Shown here: piece by piece, positions 36,218-46,778 of the stretch
Layout: each line of letters begins with the position of its first letter
Numbering within the stretch: position 1 is the first letter of the stretch
Assembly: GCF_028009165.1 (NCBI RefSeq)
Contig: NW_026611618.1
Coordinates: forward strand, 2,232,001-2,296,000
Direction: 5' to 3'
DNA length: 64,000 nt
Source: Akanthomyces muscarius
Lineage: Eukaryota > Ascomycota > Sordariomycetes > Hypocreales > Cordycipitaceae
The notes under the pieces: model-generated
What the model was told of the DNA's origin: nothing
Database searches by the model: none
What the model saw: the letters and a program-made list of their open reading frames with translations, nothing else
Program-made: the position numbers and the translations under genes

Positions 36218-37406
36218 ATGTTCGCCAAGTTTTCCACCGCCGCCATTCTGGCTCTCGCCAGCACCTCCATGGTCGCTGCCCAGACCTCGACCGAGTGCAA
36301 CCCCCTCAAGAAGGGTACGTTTATCTTGTTCGCCAGTTAGCTTACACACGGAGATACTAACAACTCGCACAGACTGCCCTGCTGACCCTGCTTTTGGCAA
36401 GGATGGCATGGACTGCGACTTCACCAAGGGTGAGTGCGATGGCTTCAAGTCCATCGGCACCAAGATCACCTACGACAGCAACGGCGCCACCTTCCCCATG
36501 AGCAAGAAGGGCGACTCCCCGACTCTCCGCTCCGACAATTACATCTTCTTCGGTCACGTCGAGGTCAAGGTCCAGGCCGCTGAGGGCAAGGGCATTATCA
36601 CCTCCCTCGTTCTCCTCTCCGACGACCTCGACGAGGTCGACTTCGAGACTGTTGGCGCCGACAACAAGCAGATCCAGTCCAACTACTTCTCCAAGGGCGA
36701 TGACTCCACCTACAACCGTGGCGGTTTCCACGCTGTCGACAGCCCTCTGACCAAGTCTCACGTTTACGCCTTCGACTGGACTGCCGAGAAGGTTGAGTGG
36801 TTCATTGACGGCCAGTCTGTCCGTGTCCTTAAGGCCTCTGATGTCGGTGACAAGTTCCCCCAGTCTCCCATGCAGGTCAAGGTTGGCGCTTGGGTCGCCG
36901 GTTACGAGGGCAACTCTCCCGGCACCGTCGAGTGGTCTGGCGGTGTTGCCGACTTCTCCAACGGTCCCGCCACCGCTATTTACCAGAGTGTCAAGGTTAC
37001 CGACTACGCCGGCGGCTCCTCCGCCACCGACAAGAAGGTCAAGGAGTACGTCTACGGCGACCGCTCCGGCTCCGCCAAGTCTATTGAGATCAAGCTTGAC
37101 GACGGCAGCTCTGGCTCTGGCTCTTCCTCGTCTTCTTCTTCCGCCTCCAAGAGCGCCACCAGCTCCGCCACCAGCTCTGCTTCCTCTGCTTCTTCTAGCT
37201 CTGCTTCCTCCTCCGCTGCCACCACCATGACCAGCGCCACCTCGTCGACCGCTGCCAACTCTACCGGCCACTCCAGCACTCACTCGTCCGGCCAGGCCAC
37301 CTCTAGCAGCAGCGCCACCCCCACCAGCGTTCCCAACGCTGCCCCCAAGGCCGGCCTCGCCCTCGGTGCCGTTGCCATCGGTGCCTTTGTCGCTCTTGCC
37401 CTGTAA
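36218..37406 (+). CDS. CRH-type GH16 cell-wall transglycosylase, GPI-anchored (Crf1/Crh1-like)
   Basis: Cross-links chitin to beta-glucan in the wall. Exon 1 is 36218-36314, the intron 36315-36372 (58 bp, GTACGT, branch CTAAC, CACAG) and exon 2 36373-37406, giving 376 aa. Signal peptide MFAKFSTAAILALASTSMVAAQ is cleaved before the Cys-rich start ECNPLKKDCPADPAFG. The GH16 catalytic signature DEVDFE (nucleophile and acid/base Glu flanking Asp) is intact within SLVLLSDDLDEVDFETVG, followed by QSNYFSKGDDSTYNRG and FDWTAEKVEWFIDG. A long Ser/Thr-rich linker (about 275-345) ends in a small-residue hydrophobic tail (AGLALGAVAIGAFVALAL) typical of GPI attachment. Codon use is strongly biased to C-ending codons, suggesting high expression. 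The chitin-binding CBM18 of some CRH proteins is absent. Confidence 0.95.
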
Positions 37407-39488
37407 GCAGGATGCTCGTTCACCACTTGATTACGGGATAGTCTTGTTTTGGAGGTCCTTCGGGACATGATTTAATAGTGTACAAATTCGAGCCGATCTT
37501 GTTAATATATAGCGGTCTATGCGCATTGCCAACTAGAGTTCGGCCTCTGAGTTGGGAGTCTGGTTGTATGGGATATCTCGAGAGTTTTGTTCTTTTGTAG
37601 AGCAGTCTGGAAATACCAACTATACGAAGAATCGTTTTCTTTTCACGGGCCATGTGACTGTATCAGTAAATGCAATTGGTGAAAAGGAACGGCTGCAATG
37701 GACTGGTTTCGCGTTTGAGCGGCGGCCGTTGTACAACAGCCCTCGTCTATGAATGAGCCTGCAATTGCTAACCCGGTGTGCTAGCGTTTCGGCAGCCTTG
37801 TCCCCAAAATCTAGAGGCATCTCAGCTGGCCTCCTGGATCTCTTGGTCTTGAGATGGGCCATCTTGTGCTTTCTAGGCGATGACCCCGCCGAAGGGAAAT
37901 TGCACCAGCAACGCGCCAAGCTGCTGCACAAATGCCAGGACCGCTTGCCCTGCACGAAATGAAAACGTCGTGTATCCACTGTGGATGCGGAAATGGCAAT
38001 CAGGAAACCACGGAGTAACTAGACCAGCATGCGAATGACAGCCAAAAAAGGGTTTGCAGTTGTACACGCGTCGTGAGTTGTCTCAGCAGTAGTTTGTCCG
38101 CACCCTATGTACCTTGGTTTGCATGCTGGGCCACTTGTCACGCTACGCATTGTGAAGTGCTTCAAAGAAGAAATTTCCTTTTTTTTTTCCTGTACGTCGT
38201 AAGGCTGATGTGCCGTACTATCTCATCTTGAGCGCATTAAAGACTTTGTGGGAGCCAGAGATTACCTAGTATTCGAGAAACATAAGCCCGAGTTATTAAC
38301 CTGCGGAGGGCATGAAACGCGAAGGATTCGAGGGGGTTCATCCATGCAAGGTACCAAAAACAAGGCAACACAGCATTGTGGAGAGACTGTGGACGCTGAC
38401 AGGCTACAGGCGTCACGCACCAACCAACCACCTTGCTTGCCACTTGCCAAGCTGCCACCCACCCACCCACCCAACTGCCCAACCCCCCCTGGCCAGACAG
38501 TAACTACCAAAAAAAGGCAGCCAAAAAGGCGCGCGAACTGGCGTGCAAAACACATGGCCAATTTTACTATCGACCCCGCCTGGGAAACGGTGATGATGCG
38601 CACCCGGCTGCACGCCTTAATTGTGGATTTTCTTTTCTTCTTCACCATGCAAAAAAATTCAAAATTCAAAACCATCCAGGTGGTCATGGACGAGATGGGA
38701 TGGACGATTCTCTGGTGGTTGTAGCAAGGGGGGGCGTGTACATCCCCCATCTGTATTTGTCCTGCAAGGCGACCGGCTCAGATGCATAGCAAGGGGCGCG
38801 TGTGTGCTGCATCAAGGTGTGAGCTTTCCTCACAAGCGTGGAAAAGTTTCGTTTTGTACATTAGGGAGACAACCCCCCTCTATTTCTCCCTAGCAGTCGA
38901 GCCGTCTCAATTTTAAGGGTTTCAAAGCCCATGTTGGGGTCAGCAGCATGTTGCAGACTGTAGGTGGCCTCGTAGTGTCACGATCGATTTGAGCCATCAC
39001 GCTGGGCCGCGATCGTGGTGGTGTTGTAGCCCCAGATGACCTCAAATGCAACTGTCTTGACTTTAGTGATGTACATTCGTTCATGATACTTTTCTTCGGG
39101 CATTGCCTTCTTTCGGCGAATGCCTGCAAGAGATGTGAGGGATAATGAAGGATCTGCCAGTCATGTCGCATGTCTTTCCTTCGCCGCACTTGGCAGTCGG
39201 CGAATACTTGTTGTATCGGCACTTTAATGTTGGCGACTGCGATCTTTTCTCTTCCACATTGCTGGATAGAACACGCAAAAATTTCAAAAGTCTATTATTT
39301 GCCACATATCTTCATCATATACACTGCTTGCGATTGCCCCCCCGTCTTTCGGCGGGCCGCAGGCTCTAAATCAACGCTTCACTCTCATGTATTCTCATCT
39401 CATCATCAACCGCCGCGCTTCCATACCACTTGCGTCCAAAACACAGACACAGCTTCAAATCAATGTTGGTCATGTCGCAGTAGACAGT
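37407..39488. other. Intergenic region, CRH to glyoxalase-fold gene
   Basis: About 2.1 kb between convergent stop codons. It contains a T-run at about 38179-38189 and a CCCACC-rich stretch at about 38453-38480. Several short open frames have no domain features. Nothing else recognised. Confidence 0.4.
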
Positions 39489-39945
39489 CTAAGGAGCGTG
39501 GTGGTGGACAGCCTCAATGTTGTTGCCGACGGGGTCCGTAATGTACGCGGCGTAGTAGTCGGGGTGGTACTGGGTGCGAACGCCGGGAGCACCGTTGTCC
39601 TTGCCACCGGCGGCAAGCGCGGCGGCGTGGAAGGCATCGACGACACCACGGTCTGTGTTTGGGCCAGTTAGAATACCGAAGAAGGGTGTATTGACAAGGA
39701 CAAGAAAAAAGAAGGAACACACTCTCGGCGCGGAAGGCAACGTGCATCTCAATGGGAGCGTCACTGGAAGCGAGCCACAGGTCGGCGGCGCCAGTGGGGC
39801 CAGACTTGAGACCGAGTCCGGCAACAACGTCGCCGACAGAGTGACGGAGCTCGTAGTCGAGCGACTTGAGCACCTCGGTGTAAAACTTGAGCGTCTCCTG
39901 GTACTTGTCGGCAGGGACCTTGAGAACCATGTGATCAATAGCCAT
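39489..39945 (-). CDS. Glyoxalase/bleomycin-resistance fold (VOC superfamily) protein
   Basis: Small vicinal-oxygen-chelate protein; the precise reaction is unknown. Exon 1 is 39945-39723, the intron 39722-39653 (70 bp, donor GTGTGT, branch CTAAC, acceptor ACACAG) and exon 2 39652-39489, giving 128 aa. It opens with the fold's metal-ligand strand MAIDHMVLKVPADKYQETLKFY, continues with DLWLASSDAPIEMHVAF, and ends with YHPDYYAAYITDPVGNNIEAV, the second metal-binding half (Glu ligand in IEAV). The size is that of a single VOC module, so the enzyme would act as a dimer. Related fungal proteins are annotated as glyoxalase family members. A TATAAAG sits about 110 bp upstream. Confidence 0.92.
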
Positions 39946-41989
39946 TGTTGCGGCTGTGTGGAGGAGTCTGTGATGTGAAGTGGTAGTATAAACTTGTTGT
40001 ATAAGAGGATGAGGAATAACACAGCTCTGGACTTCGGTGAGGATGATGCTATACTTTATATCTCTCGACTGTCCAGCCCTGTACAAGTCACCGCCGGAAT
40101 TCGGCCTTGGGCAGGCGAGGTCTACAACGCGGAGATGGTGTTTCTACGATAAACGAGACGAGATACATCTACGCTCTGCGCTGGTGATATGCAGGGACAG
40201 GTATCAAAAGGAATCGCGGTGAGATTGCGCACGCCGAGCGTGGAAGAACGAATAGCGAATGGACGAATGAGACGACGCCGTGGCTCCCCGCGCCACTACG
40301 CCTTGGCCCCAGCTCGACGGCTCGCCAGTGCCCAAGAAGGACTAATTTGCCGTGTCAGCGTCGCAGTGCGCCTCCCAATGTCTCGATAGCATGCGCTGCA
40401 TCGCCTTGTTCTAAAATCTGCAGTAATCGCCGTGAGTGGTTCTGCTTTGATCTTAATTTCCTTTCGAATCCCGTGAGGCAAAATGGCACACCGCTTTCGC
40501 TGGGCCTTTGTTCGAACCGGTGGTACTTGTGATGCCTGCATGGATGATTGCGACTGCATATTGTGCCCCGTGCGAGCGACGAGGCGATAGTTATGGCTGA
40601 GAAGGGAATGGAATATGCTGCCAGCTTACAGTCATATCATTTCTATATCAGGAAATGTGGGCGGATTGGACGGCAGATATCGAGACATATCAGTGGGCAG
40701 CGTTCGCTGTCGAGGGCCACCATGTTTAGCTTTTCATTTCCAAGAATAGCCCGCACAAGGTTCGCGCCATCTCCCGTCGGCAGTGGCTGATGTACAAACC
40801 CGTCCTATCTGTGATGCTCAGGCGGAATCGTTGTTTTTATCGTCTGCCAGTCGTCATCCAGTTCCTGCAGGTGGCTGTGTGCTTGTCCTGCTGACTTGAT
40901 TTTGGGTTTGGCGGGGTGTCCCGCGCAAGCACTAGCGAGGACCCCTCGAGAGGGCTGCTGCCTGCCTGTCCGTCCCGCCCCTCCAAGAGGACCTGGCAGC
41001 AAACAGCAGGAAGAAATGGACTGAAGGTTGTGACGAGTGATGTGTGGCAAGCCGTTCGATTCAGTTGTCTGTTGATCGGTCGCTACTGGCTGATTGATGG
41101 CTGGTGGTGGTAACATGCTTCGCGTTTGCAAGTGACGTTGTCGGCTGTGGCTTGCACCGGTGGCTGCCTACTGGCCAGTAGTAGCTTGCAGGCGGCCAGC
41201 TGCTCATTCTCGGTGCAGTAGCTTCTTCAGCTCTGAAGTGATGTCGCGGGAAGCTGAAGACTTCTCTCTCACAGCTGCGCCTTGATAGGCAGAAAGATGC
41301 TCGCAGTTTCGCAATTTGCTGGGCGTGTTGCCTCAGCTCTAGCCGCAAGGCTCCTGGGTCTGTCAGCTCTGGCAGAGCTGTACTGGTGTTGCAGCCGTTC
41401 AAGCAAAGGAAATCAAGAAAAGTGAGGACATTGAGACCAAGAAACGCCAACAAGATTAGTTTTTTTTTAAAGGCTGATATAAGGGAGTAAGACAAGAAAT
41501 TGAGTAGCTCTCACCTGCTCCAACCTTTTTGTCAGATGTCACCCCAAGCTCCGGCTTCGTTGTGTCAAATTGTTCCGCAAAAGTGCGAACGGTTCGAGCA
41601 GCCTCATTTTGCCACCCCACGTGCGTGTTCGATCAGCTCGCGTACGTTTCCGTTATCGAAGCCAAGGCTGTATCGTTTGCCTTTTGCTTCCCTCGTCGCG
41701 GGGTCAGTGTCATAAGACTGCGTGGATCTGAGCCCCCAAAGCTTGTTCTTTCCGTTGCACCACATACCTCTGCGCAGCCACCTGCCTACCTTTGGCAGTA
41801 ACGATCAACTGCCGCGCAAACAGAAAATCATCATCTTGTCCGTCATTCGGTTTATAAGCATTTCCTATTCCCTTCTTCTTCATCCACTTCCTCAACAATT
41901 TTCATCTCTCTCTCCATCCATTTTCAGCCATTTCCACATCGTTTTCAATTTCCTAAACACAAGACAGCTCCCATAGCAAATCAATCATC
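39946..41989. other. Intergenic region between divergent glyoxalase-fold and M4 protease genes
   Basis: About 2 kb. A TATAAAG on minus (40060-40054) serves the glyoxalase-fold gene, and TTTATAAG on plus at 41851-41858 lies 132 bp before the protease start, followed by a CT-rich leader to 41985. A T-run occurs at about 41460-41468. No gene seen between. Confidence 0.5.
41851..41858 (+). promoter_or_regulatory. TATA box of the M4 metalloprotease gene
   Basis: TTTATAAG 132 bp upstream of the start codon, followed by a long pyrimidine-rich leader. Placement and context fit a fungal TATA promoter. Confidence 0.5.
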
Positions 41990-43404
41990 ATGTGCGACCA
42001 ACGCTGCTATATCGTCCCTCCCCATCTCCTGCAAGCCATTGCCGACTCGACTAGCAACCCTGACAAAGTTCGCGAGACTGCTAAAGCATCACTTCTTGCT
42101 CGCGAAAAGGTCTCTGTAGCTCGCAAGGAGCTCTTCGCCACCCTCAGCCAGCCACGAGGATACACCGGCCAGCAGCAGCGACACCAGATCGTCCCCCCAC
42201 ATGTTTTCAGAGACATCTCCGACGCCCAGGTCAACGACGAGGGGACCCGTTCACGCGCAAAGGATAATCTTGAGCACACTGAAGGCGTCATTGCTCAATA
42301 CAAGTCCTCCCAAGGTACGCAGGAGCCGGCGCGCGTCTTTTTCGCTCATCCGCTAACAACGATAGGTACTGAACAAGAGGCTCAGAGTCTCAGCGCGCAG
42401 GCCAAACCTCAAAAAGAAACACGCCGTGCCGTGTACGATGCCCAGAATACATCTGATGAGAGCAGCCTGCCAGGCAAACTCGTCCGAGACGAAGGCCAGA
42501 AAGCCGTCCAGGACAAGGCAGTCAACGAAGCCTTTGACAACGTCGGAGCAACCTTGAAATTCTACAAGGAGAAATTCCAGTGGATTTCAATCGACAATCG
42601 GAATGCTGACGTCGTTAGCTCAGTTCATTTTGGCGAGGCATACGAAAACGCATGTAAGTCGGGCCGCCTCGTTGGTAGAGTGTGATTTCCCCGGGCCCTT
42701 CGCTGACAGGTACAGTCTGGGACCCGTCTGTCCGTCAGATGGTTTTCGGCGACGGCGGTGATTTCCTCAACAATTTCACTGCATCAGTCGATGTAATCGG
42801 CCATGAGCTCACGCACGCTATTACCGAGCACACCAGCCCTCTCGACTACCAGGGTCAGCCCGGCGCCTTGAACGAGCATATCTCGGATGTTTTTGGCATC
42901 ATGGTCAAACAAATGGTTCAAAATGAAACGTCCGATGCTGCCGACTGGCTTATCGGCGAAGATTGCCTCCTCCCTGGTGTCAAGGGCTTGGCTCTCCGCA
43001 GCATGAAAGACCCCGGCACTGCCTATGACGACCCTCGCTTCGTAAGTGGTATATCAAGTTGGCGTCTCGTCGATTTTATGCTAACCAGATTGTTGTAGGG
43101 CAAAGATCCCCAGGTTGCGAACATGAAGGATTTCAAGGAAATGTACGAAGACAATGGCGGCGTCCACATTTATTCTGGTATCCCGAATAAGGCATTCCAC
43201 TTGGTCGCCACTGCCTTTGGTGGCTACTCTTGGGAGAAAGCTGGCCAAATCTGGTGGAAGACCATGAATTCTGGCAGAATCCCAGCTAGATGCACATTTT
43301 TGCAATTTGCGGACGTAACCGTCGATATGGCCGAAGCAGATTTCAAGGCTGGCAAGATTGTTCGAAAGGCATGGGAAGACGTTGGAGTTCGCCGAGGTGA
43401 CTAG
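41990..43404 (+). CDS. Thermolysin-like M4 metalloprotease with protealysin-type propeptide
   Basis: Zinc endopeptidase of family M4, a mainly bacterial family. Exons 41990-42314, 42366-42653, 42716-43041 and 43099-43404 give 414 aa. The first intron is 51 nt and free of stops, so it could also be retained. The N-terminus MCDQRCYIVPPHLLQAIA is the protealysin propeptide motif, and a second copy, RHQIVPPHVFRDIS, follows about 60 residues later. There is no signal peptide, as in protealysins. Zinc site: His234-Glu-Leu-Thr-His238 and Glu258, exactly 20 residues on as in thermolysin. Also seen are YENAFWDPSVRQMVFGDG (across intron 2) and the second catalytic His in GGVHIYSGIPNKAFH. The conserved C-terminus AWEDVGV sits just before the stop. 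Behind the TAG the frame stays open (see next entry). Probable ancient bacterial transfer that gained introns. Confidence 0.92.
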
Positions 43405-43668
43405 GAAGATCCTGACGGCGATGATGGTTGCAGCGAAGGCGACAAGGGCGGCGATGACGATGACGACGGCGACGATGACGATGACGGCGATGACGGCAAG
43501 GATGATGATGGTGACTGCGGGAACAAGAAAGATGACGGCAAAGGCAAGGGCGAGGACAAATACGATGACAAGGATAAGGACAAGGACAATGGTGACTGTG
43601 GCAAGGGTAAAGGTGGTGGTAAAGATGGCAAGGATGACGATGATGAAGGAGATTGCGGCTGCAACTAG
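43405..43668 (+). other. In-frame Asp/Gly/Lys-rich open tail behind the TAG of the M4 protease
   Basis: Directly after the protease stop codon (43402-43404) the same reading frame continues for 87 sense codons to a TAG at 43666-43668. It encodes a low-complexity acidic tail: GDDDDDG-like runs, then KDKDKDNGDC and a Cys-containing end GDCGCN. The DNA is a GATGAC/GGCAAG repeat. All other frames give unlikely low-complexity Met/Thr/Arg or Ser/Pro strings. It looks like a former or conditional C-terminal extension of the protease separated by one nonsense codon. No canonical multiple-of-three intron removes the stop; the nearest options use poor donors. Confidence 0.6.
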
Positions 43669-43950
43669 TTCTCTCGATTGGCCTACTTTACCTTTTTATT
43701 GCTTTATGTATTTCCTAGACAACAATCATTGCTGATCGCTTCGTTGTACAAGACTGGGCCATGGTGTCGTAAATGCGTCCAGGTGTCGTGGTTGTGTGCT
43801 GCCTGGCCGCTGCCAGCTGGCAGCGTTTGTAGAAGGAGCTCGTAGTTAGCACACTTTTTTGTGGGATTGCCATCCCCGATTCTTCCGTCGTACGGATTGA
43901 AACACACCTAATTGTGTATTTAAGAGCTGGATACGCCGGAAAGATTTTCC

Positions 43951-44949
43951 ATGGACGCTCTTGACGAGATTCGAAAGCGCTACCACCTTGCGCCGCCCAC
44001 GTTTGCAAACATCTGCAAGATTGGCACGCAGCCTGAGCGAAGTACCATCTTCCAGACCTCTTGCACAGCGATAGAGCTTCAAACCTTTACAATACGACCC
44101 GCCGAGCGAAATTGGCTGAGACACATCAACGAGCACACATGCATTCCGTATCCGATTCGCGAGCCGGTGACGGAGCCGTGGCACAAGGCGTCTCTTCTCG
44201 TCCAGATCGATCTATCTGGGCAGCCGTGGCCGACCAAGATCACGCAGGCCACCCGCAAAGAGCTCCACGGGGACCTAATGCGTATATATCTTGTCTTTGA
44301 CCAAGTCCTGCGCTGCATCATTGACGTGCTCGGCCACCGCGGCGACGGCCGCGGGGTCAGCGTGGGCCTCGACGTGCTCCGCAGCCTGCACGCCAGGGTC
44401 TGGGAGGGCAGCGGCGGCAGCGGCAGCGGCATGGAGCTGCTTCAAATCGATGGCATCGGGACGGCGAGGCTCAAGAAACTCGGCGAGGCAGGCGTGCGGA
44501 CGGTCCGGCGTCTGGCGGGCCTCGAGTGCTACCACATTGAGCGCCTGATGAGTCGGAATCCGCCATATGGACAGACACTGCTTCGGCAGGTGGCGAGATT
44601 TCCGCTTCTTACGCTTGTGGTGGAGAGCTTGGGCGAGAATAGGACGCCTTTGGAGGGTGACGGCGGGCTGTGGATGGTCGGCGTAGTGATGGGATACGAG
44701 AACGAAGCGCTGCCGGTGTGGAAGGGAAAGACGCCGTGGGTGTCGTGCGTGATAGAGAGTCGAGATGAGAAAGACAATGGCAGGCTGGTCTGGTTTTGGC
44801 GTGGGAGCGTCAAGAGGCTGGAGGGCGATGGCGGTCGTGGGAAAGAAGTTGTGGTGGGCGTGACAGGCTATCAAGGTTGTAAGCTGAGGGTGACATTGGC
44901 GTGTGAGGTTTTGGTGGGTACCATGCTGCATAAGGACTTTGAGCTTTGA
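43951..44949 (+). CDS. Stand-alone Sec63 domain of a MER3/HFM1-type helicase (motorless)
   Basis: Single-exon 332-aa protein that corresponds to only the C-terminal Sec63-like part of the meiotic crossover helicase MER3/HFM1. Diagnostic stretches: AIELQTFTIRPAERNWLRHI, HKASLLVQIDLSGQPWP, FDQVLRCIIDVLGHRGDGRG, a helix-hairpin-helix-like LLQIDGIGTARLKKLGEAGV, and IERLMSRNPPYGQTLLRQVARFP, followed by a beta-sandwich region (MVGVVMGYENEALPVWKGKTPWVSC). No DEAD/DEVH, Walker or winged-helix part is present here or in the 280 bp upstream. Frame and stop are intact, so it may be an expressed fragment, a duplicate relic or a 5'-truncated copy of a full MER3 elsewhere. The start is preceded by only ~280 bp after the protease tail. 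Confidence 0.8.
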   Translation: MDALDEIRKRYHLAPPTFANICKIGTQPERSTIFQTSCTAIELQTFTIRPAERNWLRHINEHTCIPYPIREPVTEPWHKASLLVQIDLSGQPWPTKITQATRKELHGDLMRIYLVFDQVLRCIIDVLGHRGDGRGVSVGLDVLRSLHARVWEGSGGSGSGMELLQIDGIGTARLKKLGEAGVRTVRRLAGLECYHIERLMSRNPPYGQTLLRQVARFPLLTLVVESLGENRTPLEGDGGLWMVGVVMGYENEALPVWKGKTPWVSCVIESRDEKDNGRLVWFWRGSVKRLEGDGGRGKEVVVGVTGYQGCKLRVTLACEVLVGTMLHKDFEL

Positions 44950-46180
44950 ACATGGTGTTGAAACTAGTTTGTGTCTTGATATCGAGAGTATCCATGTAGA
45001 GAAGTTGCCCTTGAATTTTTCTTTTTTTTTTGGTGGTGCTTATATACACTTCGTCGCACTTACACCAAAGTGGTGATGGCTTCCGTTTGTTCCTACCCTG
45101 GTGAACTACATACTCCACTCTTCAACACTGACGCGCCCACAATATTCGGAAAAAACAAAGAATATCGGACTCAGATTCGGGGCGGAGTTAAATGAGGTCA
45201 TTGTGTCTCAGATTTGGGGTCTTCACCTTGCTCACCGGCTGCAGAATTTTGATTGCGGGACTCGGATTGCCACGGCGCGAAACCAGTTTGCCAGTCATGC
45301 CATTCAGTGACCCAATGCTGCCGAAAACAAAGAAAGACAACGCCCCTCCGCTAAGCAGCTCTCATATCTCAATTATGCAGCCACAGCATGGGCAGCTATG
45401 CACTTGCAGGGAACCCGGACCATAACGCCCTCAGCAAGCCGTGGGGCGGCTCACAGTTGTGGCAGGACCATGGAACCGTCGGGCCAGCCACCATGTAGCT
45501 TTGGCGGCTCGCAGGTACCGATAGATACTTTCATCCAAAGTCGCCAGTCCCTGATCTTTTTTATAATGGCCTACCACCGAAACAAAAATAGCATACGGAG
45601 CACGCAGCACATGAAACTTGGAAGATTGGTGTGGAAGAGGGTAGGGTCTACCTTGTGTCAATGATCTTCACTGTGCCTAATTACAGAGCCTCTACCTTGC
45701 CCAAAAAGCGCTCGCCTTACCGTAAATCGCCTCACCGCAAAACAGGACGGACTGGCAAGTAATCTCCTTTTCCGCGGCTAGTGCCCCCAAGTTAGTTTTA
45801 ATGACAAGGCGGAGCGACTGTTACATACTGGTAGAGTCGGCTTGATCTCCGTGGATGAGTGGCCACGGTCTATCACTCTACTGCTGGTGTTGTATAGAGG
45901 GACCCAAGTTCATCTCTGCTATTAACATACTAAGTTTACAGAATGACGATGTTAAATCGTACCTTTAGCCTGAAACAGGTTTAAAACCTTAAAATTAACG
46001 TTTACAATCCTCGTCGTTGTTAAAAACCTCCTATACTCTACACGGCTTTCGTGCTTCCACGAACGTCATAGGTTGATCCCAGCCCTAACAAGCGTCGATA
46101 ATACCAGCGTAGAACTAATTACATTAGAAACCATAGCACTTATTACACCAAGATTCCCACGCGATATAGGTGCGCTAAGA
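44950..46180. other. A/T-richer intergenic region
   Basis: About 1.2 kb. From about 45900 the composition shifts towards A/T with many TTAA, TATA and CTA words, unlike the core-gene regions. No intact ORF or terminal repeat seen. The shift is compatible with decayed or RIP-affected repeat sequence, but this was not measured. Confidence 0.45.
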
Positions 46181-46714
46181 TTAGCATCTGCTAGGTCCGC
46201 TTCGTATATAGGTTCTCGCCTCTAACTCGCGTTTAGCTCTAAGCGAGGGATCCAGTAAACGATATTTTTCATCGATCACCCACGTATGCGCTTGCCGAAG
46301 AAGTTCAGGGTCCGTACGAATTTGCTTAAGGCGCTCGTCGAAATACGTGGCGTTAAAGACGTAGTGCTCGTCACCGACGATGTCTGTAGGAAGATCACCT
46401 GAGAATTGGTCCATATAGGCTTTAGTGATTTAGACTACCAGCTGTAATTCTTCACTAACGAGCCATATATTTCCTAAGTCGTCCAGAGTATAGGAAGAGG
46501 TGAATTCCAGAGCATTCATCTCTTCCTCAGTAGCATCACCAACATTAGTAGAGTACTTTAAAAAAGTCTCTCTAATATTAGTATTGACAAAGAGTGGGTT
46601 AGCTAAGTTGGTCATATGGTCGGGAATCTCGACGTTATCTTTCGTCCCAGTACACAATCTGCCAGCTATCACAACAGCCACAAAGGTAAGAAAGGCTATA
46701 ATTTGGAAGTGCAT
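46181..46714 (-). CDS. Candidate small secreted protein
   Basis: Not recognised. Exon 1 is 46714-46456, a proposed 57-bp intron is 46455-46399 (weak donor GTGAAG, branch ACTAAA, acceptor CTCAG; the phase closes) and exon 2 is 46398-46181, giving 158 aa. Residues 1-18 (MHFQIIAFLTFVAVVIAG) form a clear signal peptide. The mature part is acidic and hydrophilic (ETFLKYSTNVGDATEEEMNA, FNATYFDERLKQIRTDPELL, WVIDEKYRLLDPSLRAKREL) with only two Cys. It ends GPSRC. A good TATAAAAA box lies 65-72 bp upstream. Codon use is A/T-ended, unlike the C-ended usage of neighbouring core genes, and it lies in an A/T-richer repeat-bearing block. If the intron is wrong, exon 1 alone gives a 94-aa secreted peptide. 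Candidate effector-like gene; function unknown. Confidence 0.6.
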
Positions 46715-46778
46715 ACTGATTAAGTGTGGACTAACACAGCTTAGTGTGAGGTTGGGAATAAGGGGAGAATCCCTCTCG

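Noticed and set aside
36357..37283. 308-codon open frame on minus opposite the CRH gene
   Set aside because: Val/Gly/Leu-rich antisense of a codon-biased gene; no family features.
40450..40490. TTTCGAATCCCG stretch resembling a tRNA T-arm
   Set aside because: No matching A-box or cloverleaf stems could be found around it.
43396..43410. UGACUA-like readthrough motif around the M4 stop codon
   Set aside because: The TGACTA string is out of frame; the in-frame stop is TAG preceded by GAC, so the known UGA CUA readthrough context does not apply.
43358..43735. Alternative Met/Thr/Arg-rich frame over the acidic tail
   Set aside because: It is a shifted reading of the GATGAC repeat; the Asp/Gly/Lys frame is continuous with the protease.
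44275..44931. 218-codon open frame on minus opposite the MER3 fragment
   Set aside because: His/Pro/Ala-rich shadow; the plus-strand frame carries the Sec63-type motifs.
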